This document shows positions 1-7,666 of a stretch of 14,215 bases of DNA, piece after piece. The notes beneath the pieces are model-generated. The model was not told the DNA's origin. It saw nothing but the letters and a program-made list of their open reading frames with translations, and searched no databases. Made by a program: the position numbers and the translations under genes. Where the stretch lies: contig JWZX01002513.1 in NCBI GenBank assembly GCA_001275005.1, forward strand, positions 1 to 14,215, in the 5' to 3' direction. Position 1 is the first letter of the stretch. Every line of letters starts with the position of its first letter. Source of the stretch: Chrysochromulina tobinii. Taxonomy: Eukaryota; Haptophyta; Prymnesiales; Chrysochromulinaceae.

Positions 1-2
1 CG

Positions 3-3000
3 GCTAACCAGAGCGAGTTGCAGAGCGGAGTTGCTGGTGGCATGGGATGGGCCTCGGGGTCCTTTGGCGCCTTTGGCGGCGGAGCCGGCGGCGACGGCGG
101 CGGCAGCCGGCGACGGCTCTCAATCTGGCTGGCACGCCGGCTGGTCGACCTAAGTGAGAATGCAACCAGCAACGATGAGAATGCAACCAGCAGCGACGCG
201 GACATCAACGAAACCAGCGCGGATGACTCCTTGGACTGCGTCGATTGGGGTCGGCGGCGGCTCAACGAAGGAGGCGGTGGGGAGGGGGGGTCGGCAACAG
301 AGTGTGGCGAGGACGCGCCGGACACGCTGGCCGCTCTGATCGACAACCTGGTGACGTTCGTCATGGCCATGTCGCTCGTCACGTCCGTCCAAGTGTTCGC
401 GCAGGTCTACTGGAAGAAGCGGATGAACAAGAAATACTACGAGCAGAGAGAGAACGAGCCGGACAAGTTTGCCATGGGCAAGGGCATCCCATTCAGGCCG
501 CTTCCCGGCGTCTTCGTCTTTCCAAACATGCAGAACCTCGTCATGTCAGTCTTCATCACTGGGCTGGTCGGGAAGTCCATAGAGCTCCTGCTGGACACGA
601 ATATCACGTGCACCATAGCCCAATGCCGCTGGCCGGGTCTCATCATCCTCGCCGTCGTCGGCCTGTTCTTTCTGTCGGGCTTCGTGACGCTGCTTCACTT
701 TTGGTGGTATTACTCTGCGGACTCGTGGGAGTGGTTCGAGCCTGCGGATCTGTCAGAGGTGGATGATCCGGCGTACTGGTTGGTCTCGAAGATACGCCTT
801 AGCTGCTGTCCTCAAAGACTCCGAGGCAAGAAGTTCAACCTGGTGGGTCGCGTACGCGGCGACTGGACCAAGCCCGAGGAAGACGTCGTGGAGCCTGACC
901 GCACAGAGCGACTTCTCGCCCATCCGGTGGTGCTCCTCCGCCCACGTCCTGGCGATGCAATCGACGGCAATAAAATGCTCTGGCTCAACCGCGCCTCGGG
1001 TAGCTATGGAATCAGCGGCGTCTTGTACGAGTGGCTGCTGCTCCTCATTCAGCTGAGCATCGCGATTCTCACAGGCATCGGCCCGGTCATCGAACCAGGC
1101 TCTCCTGAGGCCGACGCGCAGATGTTCGCGGTGATCTGCCTGCAATATGGCATTGCCGTGTACACGATGTTTGGCGGCCCGTCCGCGGACCGCATCGACA
1201 ACTTTGTCATCACCGCGCAGTACCTGACAGAGGGCACTTGCACGCTCCTGCTGCTTGTGTCGGGCTTCCCCGAGCTCTTCGATCTCCAGCCGCTGATACA
1301 AATGGCAGTCTTCTTGCTGCTGCTCTTCGGGATGTTCATTCCCATCCTTGAAAAGGGCTACGAAGCCGTCGTGGTGCAGCTGATCAGGTGCGTGTACAAC
1401 ATGAAGGAGATGTCAATCACGGAGTGCTGCATCGCCATCGTAGGCTTCCTCACGGTCATCCCTAGCATGCTTGCGGCGCTGATAGGCATGGATGCTGGGG
1501 ATGGCCTCTTGGAGACTTTTATGGACGAAGGGGTCAACGCCGCCGCGTCCGTGGCGGAAGAGGCCGAAGCCATCGCTGCTGTCATGGACAACCTTTTGTT
1601 CAACATGCGTCAAAAGTATGCGGGTAACAAGATCAACGCCGCGGCCAGAAAGCGATACGGGAAGAAGCAAAGAGCGGCCACGAAAGTTCAGTCCAAGGCC
1701 CGGGGTCACCAAGTGCGCACCAGACAGCGGTGGCAAGGCGCCGGACAAAAGGATCTTGCAGCCATCCTGATCCAAAGGGCCTTCCTCACCAAGAGGAACC
1801 TGAAACGCGAGGGCGTCTCGCTGAAAAAGGTTCAGATGAATCAGATTCGGTACAGGACGGCCTTGAAATCACGCGTGGGCATTGGCTCGCACTGGACGAA
1901 AGTCGGTCCTGAGAAGCCCACGGCGGGCTCTGAGATCTTTAGCAAGCGACTCGAAGCTGCCTTGCGCACGAAGCAGGAGTTTAGCGACGAGGAAGTTGCC
2001 GCATTTGAGGTGCTCCTCAGGATGGACAGCTTCATCAAGGTGGATGAGCAGTACTTTGAACAAGCTGGCTCGGCGAGCTCGAGCTCAGTTGGAGGCGGCC
2101 AGGCAGCAGGCTCAGTCTCGGAAGCTACTGGTTCTACAGAAACAGCTTCATTCCCCACAGAAAAGCAACGTGTCGGCACATCCAGGCGTGGACGTCAGGC
2201 GAAGAAAAGGATGGCCGGAGAGAAGCAGTGGGGCTCTTTCAGCTCTTTCGGCTTCTCGAAAGCTTCGAGTCCGAACTTCAAGCAACCACCAGGTCGACCA
2301 CTGCTCGAAGACGTGCACGCGGCAATGGAGCCGGCGGCAGCAGAGACGGCGGTCGTGGAGCCGGTGGCAGCGCAGGCACGAGCACCGCGCTCGATCTTCG
2401 GGCGTACCAAGCGAACGGTGATCAATCCGAGCAATGGCCGTGAAGCGCTGCTCAACAGCGGCACCTGCTCAATCAACGAGGCAGTGATCACAGCTGCTTA
2501 CGGGCCGACGCCGCCACCGTCGCTGCCTGCTGCAAGCAGCATGCTTCCGGCGGCGGTGGAGCCGGTGGCAGCCGTGCTTGACCTCACGAGGTGGTCAGCC
2601 TCTTCCGCCTCACCCGCGGTGGAGGCCGCGAGGGAAGCGGCCGCAAGGGAGGCGGCCGCAAGGGGCGACCTCGCTTTCCTGGCATTTGTGACAGATCCGA
2701 AAGCCGCTGTTGCTGCTGCCGCTTCGCTCGCCTGGGGCAAAAGCGGCGCGTCGGAGATGGAGGTGGCGGTCGCACAGGAGCACCTTGAGCGTCAGAACAC
2801 GGAGGCCGCCACCCTTACACGGCAAAAGATCGCTCAGAGCAGAAGGCTCAAGAGACTAGAAGAGGAGGCGGCCGTAGCCATTGAGGAGCTTGAGGCCGCC
2901 ACGGCCGAGACAAGGGAAGCGGCCGCGAAGGAGGCGGCCATTAGGGGCGACCTCGCTTTCTTGGCGTTTGTGGCAGATCCGAAAGCCGCTGCTTCTGCCG

Positions 3001-3449
3001 CTTTTCTCGGTGGCGGCGTTGTCAGCGAGCGGGAGATTTCTCTGGTCAACTTCGGTACTTGGGACGCTAGCCGGGACTCTATCAGCTCCTCCGAAGCGGA
3101 GATGCGTCCAGGGATGCAGTGGCTGATTGAGAACATGAACAGGACCACGTTGATGTTTGACGCTGATGATGATGACAATAACGAAGATGGTATGAGCATC
3201 GACTTGCCAGAGCAGCATCCAGATCGTAACCAAGCGTTAGTGCCAAATCATGTGTACCGTTTTGAAACGGTACAGGAGCGGGTAACTCGGGCGCGCGCTT
3301 CGCTGCCCAGCGGGCTGCCCAGGTCAGTTCCTGGGATCTACGGTGCCGCCAAGTTCCGCAGTACCGCCAAGTCCCTTGGCAAGCGCCCTGGCAAGCTCCC
3401 TCTAGGTCTGCCCCCAGATCTGCCCTCAAAATCTGCCCCAAATCTGTAG
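3..3449 (+). CDS. Multi-pass membrane protein with IQ motif and duplicated C-terminal helical module (5' partial)
   Basis: The frame is open to the left edge, so the gene is probably truncated; the first in-window ATG is at 42. Residues here are counted from the codon at 18. A Gly-rich start is followed by N-glycosylation sequons near 48, 55 and 64, then seven or eight hydrophobic spans at about 105-131, 170-192, 206-232, 335-357, 368-387, 396-417 (weaker), 425-446 and 467-491. A textbook IQ motif lies at 557-567 (V557, Q558, R562, G563, R567), and a degenerate one near 585. The sequons place the N-terminus outside and the IQ tail inside, which favours an odd number of spans. The tail is Ser/Ala/Pro-rich and holds a duplicated segment (872-900 and 966-994) beginning with EAAAR-type helix. 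Channel-like or receptor-like membrane proteins with calmodulin-binding tails are one reading, but I do not recognise the family. No intron is needed in the window. The stop is TAG at 3447-3449. Confidence 0.8.
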   Translation, partial: ANQSELQSGVAGGMGWASGSFGAFGGGAGGDGGGSRRRLSIWLARRLVDLSENATSNDENATSSDADINETSADDSLDCVDWGRRRLNEGGGGEGGSATECGEDAPDTLAALIDNLVTFVMAMSLVTSVQVFAQVYWKKRMNKKYYEQRENEPDKFAMGKGIPFRPLPGVFVFPNMQNLVMSVFITGLVGKSIELLLDTNITCTIAQCRWPGLIILAVVGLFFLSGFVTLLHFWWYYSADSWEWFEPADLSEVDDPAYWLVSKIRLSCCPQRLRGKKFNLVGRVRGDWTKPEEDVVEPDRTERLLAHPVVLLRPRPGDAIDGNKMLWLNRASGSYGISGVLYEWLLLLIQLSIAILTGIGPVIEPGSPEADAQMFAVICLQYGIAVYTMFGGPSADRIDNFVITAQYLTEGTCTLLLLVSGFPELFDLQPLIQMAVFLLLLFGMFIPILEKGYEAVVVQLIRCVYNMKEMSITECCIAIVGFLTVIPSMLAALIGMDAGDGLLETFMDEGVNAAASVAEEAEAIAAVMDNLLFNMRQKYAGNKINAAARKRYGKKQRAATKVQSKARGHQVRTRQRWQGAGQKDLAAILIQRAFLTKRNLKREGVSLKKVQMNQIRYRTALKSRVGIGSHWTKVGPEKPTAGSEIFSKRLEAALRTKQEFSDEEVAAFEVLLRMDSFIKVDEQYFEQAGSASSSSVGGGQAAGSVSEATGSTETASFPTEKQRVGTSRRGRQAKKRMAGEKQWGSFSSFGFSKASSPNFKQPPGRPLLEDVHAAMEPAAAETAVVEPVAAQARAPRSIFGRTKRTVINPSNGREALLNSGTCSINEAVITAAYGPTPPPSLPAASSMLPAAVEPVAAVLDLTRWSASSASPAVEAAREAAAREAAARGDLAFLAFVTDPKAAVAAAASLAWGKSGASEMEVAVAQEHLERQNTEAATLTRQKIAQSRRLKRLEEEAAVAIEELEAATAETREAAAKEAAIRGDLAFLAFVADPKAAASAAFLGGGVVSEREISLVNFGTWDASRDSISSSEAEMRPGMQWLIENMNRTTLMFDADDDDNNEDGMSIDLPEQHPDRNQALVPNHVYRFETVQERVTRARASLPSGLPRSVPGIYGAAKFRSTAKSLGKRPGKLPLGLPPDLPSKSAPNL
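2631..2999 (+). repeat. Duplicated protein module, copies 2631-2717 and 2913-2999
   Basis: Two in-frame copies of about 29 codons, exactly 282 bp apart, encode EAAA[RK]EAA-type helix followed by RGDLAFLAFV[TA]DPKAA. Most differences are at synonymous or conservative positions. The linker between them is predicted charged helix (RRLKRLEEE region). Copy 1 also contains a smaller 15-bp duplication (gcggccgcaaggga/g) that yields the EAAAR tandem. Confidence 0.85.
3254..3273. repeat. Palindrome with 9-bp arms inside the membrane-protein gene
   Basis: The arms gtaccgttt (3254-3262) and aaacggtac (3265-3273) are perfectly complementary around a 2-nt centre. The site is in coding sequence (reading YRFETV), about 175 nt before the stop codon. 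It could be a protein-binding dyad or chance. Confidence 0.6.
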
Positions 3450-3666
3450 GCTGTGTTCCATGCCTCGAGCATCGTTGAAGACGTCCGTCGCTGTGGGGGA
3501 GGCGCTGCGTCAAGCTCGTCGGAGCCTGAAAGGAATGACTTCATGGACCATGTGTGAGGTACGTGCGAGAGAAGTGGAGCGCAGGGCTAGCGGGGTAGCT
3601 CGGCCTCGGGCTACTTGGTGGGAGTCTTGGTGGCATGTGCATGAGCCCGGGCAGCCTGACGAGGAG

Positions 3667-3710
3667 AAATTTTTCGGATCCCCATGCCAAATTTTTCGGA
3701 TCCCCCTGCC
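3667..3710. repeat. 22-bp tandem duplication
   Basis: Two adjacent 22-bp units (3667-3688 and 3689-3710) differ at one base, a/c at 3684/3706. Each contains an A3T5 tract followed by cggatcccc. The near identity indicates recent slippage or selection for a repeated protein-binding site; it lies about 280-330 bp upstream of the next start codon. Confidence 0.9.
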
Positions 3711-3919
3711 GCATGCCGTGCGGTGCGGATGATGTCCATTTGGGCTTTTGGCCAACTCGGCCGCCGCGACGCGCGCGAGCGAGCGAGCCACAAGCAGGCA
3801 CTTCCTAGAAGGCGGGACGGGCTCGTGTGTGGCAGAAAGTTAACGATATCCAAGCTCACGCTCACGCCCGCCTAACATCTTCTTCAAGCGGACTTTGAAG
3901 GTTTTGAGAATTCGTTCAC

Positions 3920-3945
3920 AGGCTACTGTGCAAGGCTACTGTGCT
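3920..3945. repeat. 13-bp tandem duplication just upstream of a start codon
   Basis: aggctactgtgca (3920-3932) is followed directly by aggctactgtgct (3933-3945), 12 of 13 identical. It ends 47 nt before the ATG at 3993, so it is probably in the 5' UTR or core promoter. Confidence 0.85.
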
Positions 3946-3992
3946 AAACGCGCGTGGGCATTCCTACTCGTCGCTCGTGGCACTCACCAGGC

Positions 3993-4802
3993 ATGCGTTG
4001 CACGCGCTTGGACATCTTGACCGCTTCCCTTGCGGCGGTTGCGATCACATCGCCACGCTCCGCGACCGCGTTTGATCTACAGACCGCACTGGCGATAGCT
4101 CCGCTGGCGCAGTACTCGCAGTCCATCGAGGACATTGACAGCTTTCTCTTCTCTGGACTCCTTCAACAGCAGCAGCCACCACCCGTGGGCATACCATCGG
4201 AGCACGGGGCAACGACAAGGAAGCTAGTGACGAAACTGCTCAAGGAAGGGCGGGCGCGACAGCTGAGCCAAGACGCAACCGCCGCGGCCTTGGAGGCTCG
4301 CGTACTCACCAGAGCGCAGGCAGCCGAGGTAGAGCGCCACGCCAAGGAGGCAGAAGAGTGCCTAGCTGCGATTGTGGAGGCCGACGCCGCGACTGGGCTG
4401 AACCGTGACGCACTCAACTACGAGTTGCCATTCATGCGGCCGACGGAGCTGCGCTTCTACCATCGCGCCTTGTTGACTGCCCAGGCGGAGATCGATCTAG
4501 CCTATGGATGCTTCGGTGATGACGAGCGGCAGGCGGCCACTATGCTGTCGAAGCGAGCGGCGACGGCGACGAGCGGTCCACGTCTTACCTCTGCCGAGCG
4601 CGACGCGCTCGTTGTCGCCGCTCTCGACACACTGCCCTCACCTGTTGGCACTTTCTTGACTCGTGGCGACCTGCAGCGGAAGCTCGACGACGCGTACGTT
4701 GAGAAGCGGCGACGCGGCAGGCCCGACCCTGAGTTCGAGCGAGAGCTTGTCGATCTCGCGAAGGATACGATCGAGGTCTTTCAACGCGATGGCAGCCGCT
4801 GA
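3993..4802 (+). CDS. Unknown protein with probable plastid-targeting leader
   Basis: 269 residues. The open frame extends upstream of 3993, but this is its first ATG, so I start there. Residues 1-27 are a basic N-terminus (R2, R5), a hydrophobic core (ILTASLAAVAI) and a cleavage-type SATAF motif with Phe at about 27. Secondary plastid-bearing algae commonly use a signal peptide ending in an ASAF-like motif, so import into the plastid is inferred. The mature part is Ala/Glu-rich and mostly helical: a basic helix near 76-92, a charged helix near 96-131, a segment around 144-172 (LPFMRPTELRFYH onward) and an acidic/basic helix at 226-265. A four-helix lumen or stromal protein is possible, but I recognise no family and no catalytic motif. 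The stop is TGA at 4800-4802. The next gene starts 188 bp downstream. Confidence 0.75.
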   Translation: MRCTRLDILTASLAAVAITSPRSATAFDLQTALAIAPLAQYSQSIEDIDSFLFSGLLQQQQPPPVGIPSEHGATTRKLVTKLLKEGRARQLSQDATAAALEARVLTRAQAAEVERHAKEAEECLAAIVEADAATGLNRDALNYELPFMRPTELRFYHRALLTAQAEIDLAYGCFGDDERQAATMLSKRAATATSGPRLTSAERDALVVAALDTLPSPVGTFLTRGDLQRKLDDAYVEKRRRGRPDPEFERELVDLAKDTIEVFQRDGSR

Positions 4803-4990
4803 CACGGCAAGGCATATGCCGTCGGATCAAATGGACCTGGATCTAGTTCAGGGCACCCTGTGCCCCTGAGAATGCTCAGGATGAGCGGGTGCGCCGCGCC
4901 GGGCACGATCAGCACTCTTTTAAGCTCCCCTAGAAACTTGTCCCAGTTAGGAAATCGGGCCCTTTCCAAACACGGATATACACGATCAAC

Positions 4991-6784
4991 ATGGCCCCCA
5001 AGAAGAAGACGTCCAAGGCGAAGGGCGGCGCGAAAAGCGGAGAGGGGGATGGTTTAATTTTAGCGGTGGTGTCGACCGAACCGGCGCCAGCCGATCCGAA
5101 GGCCGCGAATGCTCCAGAGATGGCACCGCCTGTAGAGAAGGAGGGGGCAATCAAATGGGCCATACGGCTGCTCATGGACAAGGAGGCTCGGATGGATTAT
5201 GCGCGCGAGACGTTCAAGAAGCATGATGTCGACGGCAGCGGCGGCATGGACGTCGACGAGATGTGCGGCTTGATTACGGTATGCACGCACGCTCACTTCG
5301 TAGCAGATGATGGCGCCCTATGAGATTTCCATGATCTGCCAGCTCTGAATGCTCGTCTCTTTGATTCGCGTCTCGGAAGAACATCGCTGGCGAGATGCAC
5401 TTGCCCCTTCCACCACAACATCGCGTTCGTGAGCTGGTGGCTCTGTGTGACAAGAACGGCGACGGGTCCTTGCAGTTCAACGAGTTTTTCACGTGCTTCA
5501 AGAATATCCTCGAATCCGCGGTCAAGTCGAGCTGTGTGGTGAAGATCCAATCGGCGATGCGCGGCAAGCTCGCTCGGGCGTTGGAAGAGGCGCGCCGTCG
5601 CAGAAAACGAACCAGTGCCACTTCAGGCTGAGGAGGACGCCTCCCCGGCTGCCACCTTGGCGATGCAGGTCGCAGCCCGCGTGGTGGACGAGGCGGTGGC
5701 TTCCGCCGAAAGGGTGCCTTTGGCCGAAAGGGTGCCTTTGGCCGAGGCGGCGACGCCACAGACCATGGAAGAGATCAAGAAGAAGATGGACGAGGCCGCG
5801 AGGGAGGCCAAGGCGGCCGCCGTCAAGGGCAAGGGGCTCGAGCCAACCCAGTGGCGGTTCTGTTGGGCGCCGGGGCCACTGGCCGTTGATGGCAACCTGC
5901 AGCCGACTCTCGCACCGCTCGCCCACCTGCTCAAACAGTATGGTTTCCTGGCAGAGGATGGCCAAAGCTCTGCGAATCACATTGCCGATGGAGTGATCGT
6001 CTCGCTCGAGCGTTCGCCCGAGGGCTGGGTCGCGAAGCCGAGCGGCGTCGTGCCCGAGATCAAGCCCGAGATCAAGCCCCTTTCCAAGATCGAGGCCGAA
6101 CCGACGAGCCCGCCACAGAGCCCGATGAAGGGCTACCAGGGGGGCTTTGGCGATCAGCTCGGCGCCCAGATTACGAGTCCATTCTCCGAGCCCCTTATAG
6201 TGACACCCAAGCCTACGGGAGTTTGGGGTAAAGTTGTCGATGTGTTCAACGACGTTCGCAAGGTTGCGGACAGCTTGAACAACGGGCACGAGTTCATCGT
6301 CGCGGCCGTCACGCCTTGGGACCGCCACCTCAAAACTGCGTTCAAGCACTTCCTGAACGCCAACGGCGCGACGCCTCCTCTCCGGACCGGATATGGCTTG
6401 GGCACCGAGTGGAATATCGAAGCGATCACGGCGCTCCAATCCTTCCTTCGCGCGCGTGGCTTCACCGAGCTTGCCCTGACCAACAAAATGGGCTTGTTCG
6501 GCACCGTCGCCTTCGGCTGGTGCGAGGACGATCCAACTACCAAGGCTCTCCAGCTCTTCCTTAACACGCAGATGGTGGGCAGCGACGGCAAGGGTTTCAA
6601 GCGCTCATTTGGAGGGCCAACCTTGCGCGTGGACGCCGACGCAGACATCGAGTTCAAGCGCCCCTTCTCGGGCAGCCCACAGAAGCAAAAGGACAACGCC
6701 GAGGCCGAGATGGAGCAAGAGGAGTTTAACGAGTTCAAGTTCTGGAAGCAGAACTCGCCCTCCTTTGTCCCGGCGATGGCGTAG
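4991..6784 (+). CDS. EF-hand pair / IQ motif / peptidoglycan-binding-like protein (split gene)
   Basis: Exon 1 is 4991-5278 (96 codons, starting MAPKKKTSK) and exon 2 starts at 5395. EF-hand loop 1 is D79-E90 (D79, D81, S83, D87, E90) and loop 2 is D115-E126 (D115, N117, D119, E126). The 24 residues between loops match the calmodulin spacing, which supports the chosen splice. A perfect IQ motif follows (I147, Q148, R152, G153, R157). The last exon, in a different frame, runs to TAG at 6782-6784. It encodes an Ala/Lys-rich helix, a Pro-rich linker and, at about 6320-6600, repeated ALQxFL helices with GLFG and DPTTKALQLFLN, resembling PG_binding_1 repeats. Joining exon 2 to the last exon needs an 88-nt intron at 5539-5626 (529 aa, IQ lost), a smaller one such as 5615-5675 (538 aa, IQ kept), or a frameshift. 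The protein probably binds Ca2+ and possibly calmodulin; its ligand is unknown. Confidence 0.75.
5279..5394 (+). other. Intron 1 of the EF-hand gene (116 nt, phase 0)
   Basis: The donor is gtatgc at 5279 and the acceptor is ctggcgag ending at 5394. Without splicing the frame stops at 5321-5323 in the middle of the EF-hand pair. With it, the F helix of EF-hand 1 joins the E helix of EF-hand 2 at canonical spacing. An alternative acceptor, cggaag ending at 5379, is also in frame, has a better pyrimidine tract and would add five residues (NIAGE). Confidence 0.8.
5539..5626 (+). other. Candidate intron 2 of the EF-hand gene (88 nt, phase 0), possibly optional
   Basis: The donor is gtgaag at 5539 and the acceptor is ccacttcag ending at 5626. 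Removal joins exon 2 to the downstream frame without a stop. If retained, translation continues through the IQ motif and ends at TGA 5629-5631, giving a 174-residue EF-hand/IQ protein. The competing junction 5615-5675 (61 nt) keeps the IQ motif and also restores frame. The sequence alone cannot decide. Confidence 0.35.
5705..5740 (+). repeat. 18-bp in-frame tandem duplication
   Basis: Two identical 18-bp units (5705-5722 and 5723-5740) encode AERVPL twice in the Ala-rich helix of the EF-hand/peptidoglycan-binding-like protein. The identity suggests recent slippage. Confidence 0.9.
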
Positions 6785-7666
6785 CTCCACGCCGCGCCTA
6801 CACGTGAATCAATTTGGCGACGACCGGACGGAAGTACCGGTAGGACGGAGGGGAGCTTCGTCGCCCCCGTTGAGATCTTATTGAGATTGGAAGCTGATGG
6901 TGGCTGCCGCCTCCGGTTGCGATTGGTGTGGATTTTGAGTCAGTGTGCAAGAAGCAGCAGCATGGGAGATCCAACGACGGCTTGGCAGTTACTACCCAAC
7001 GGTACCAACTCCGCGAGGTATAACGACTCCGCCGGCGCCGCGATTCCTCTCGGCGCGGACCTCGGACTGCCGCCGCTTCCTAGCCTCTTGCGACCTTCTT
7101 TGGGGGAGTCGGGAATCGCGCGGGGTGTGGGACGGGGGGGGCGCACGGCGCGGGCGAGGGCGCGGCGGCTCCGCTTCGCCCGTCGACTCGCCCGCGCGCC
7201 GCTGGGCCGTGCTCCGCGCTCACGGGGCCGCTAGGGGCCGGGTTTCGTGGGTGGCAGCCGCGGTGGGAGCGGAAACGGCAATGGGGGCGGTAAAACCATG
7301 TGAGTGGAGGGTGTCCGACCCGGAGACCGGAGTGAGAGGGCGGCATGTGCACTGCATCCGTCATGGACAGACGACAATGTATCTCCCACAATAGACAATT
7401 CACATCTGTGTTACTGTGAGTGTGCAATTTAACACATTCGCACACCGTGCGCAGCCACGCTCGGTCACGAAAGCAAACACTGTGATTCGCGTCACCCCCG
7501 GGTAAACCAACACACTGCGCACTCGGGTTGACGAGCACGAGGCGAGGAGCAGGACTGCGTTTCTTACCCGGAGCACAGGCGGCCCACGCCAGGGGGTCCG
7601 CGAGGGCGTCATAAGAGACGCGATTCACGCCGGGGGGGGCACACTCATGCCGGTACCCAACAAGGA
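6785..7666. other. Convergent spacer between the EF-hand gene and the PAS/receiver gene
   Basis: About 880 bp lying 3' to both neighbours. A G-rich stretch near 7120-7142, with runs of 4, 3 and 8 G, could form a G-quadruplex on the + strand. The part from about 7380 to 7500 is richer in A/T and has CA/TG-rich short inverted repeats. The only coding-like signal is the short RHG-containing frame at 7281-7394. No RNA gene is recognisable. Confidence 0.55.
7281..7394 (+). pseudogene. Possible histidine-phosphatase N-terminal fragment
   Basis: The frame from ATG 7281 to TAG 7394 encodes 37 residues containing VHCIRHGQTTM. A hydrophobic strand followed by RHGxT is the signature of the histidine phosphatase (phosphoglycerate mutase-like) N-terminus, where the His is phosphorylated. 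Nothing downstream resembles the rest of the domain. A GT at 7379, exactly after the motif, could be a splice donor, but I find no matching exon before the convergent gene. It may be a gene relic, an exon of an unseen gene or chance. Confidence 0.2.

Larger units (their letters stand above)
3450..3992. other. Spacer between the membrane-protein gene and the leader-peptide gene
   Basis: About 540 bp with no coding region I can support; short open frames here lack protein-like composition. It holds the 3' flank of the upstream gene and presumably the promoter and 5' UTR of the downstream gene. Two short tandem duplications are the only clear structure and are listed separately. I found no TATA box or canonical polyadenylation signal that I would trust. 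Confidence 0.6.

Noticed and set aside
3460-3732. 90-codon plus-strand frame after the membrane-protein gene
   Set aside because: It crosses the 22-bp tandem repeat, has no homologous-looking segment and is best explained as non-coding.
4848-4870. Small hairpin (gggcac-cct-gtgccc) between two genes, resembling a bacterial terminator
   Set aside because: It lacks a U-run, and the genome is eukaryotic by its introns, so an intrinsic terminator is not expected.
5522-6439. 305-codon open frame on the minus strand opposite the EF-hand gene's last exon
   Set aside because: It mirrors the GC-rich coding exon, has Arg/His/Leu-biased composition and no domain; the plus-strand frame continues a recognisable protein.
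6881-7280. Open frames in the convergent spacer, including one with a Gly/Arg-rich middle
   Set aside because: Composition follows the local G-rich DNA, frames lack motifs apart from the RHG segment annotated separately.
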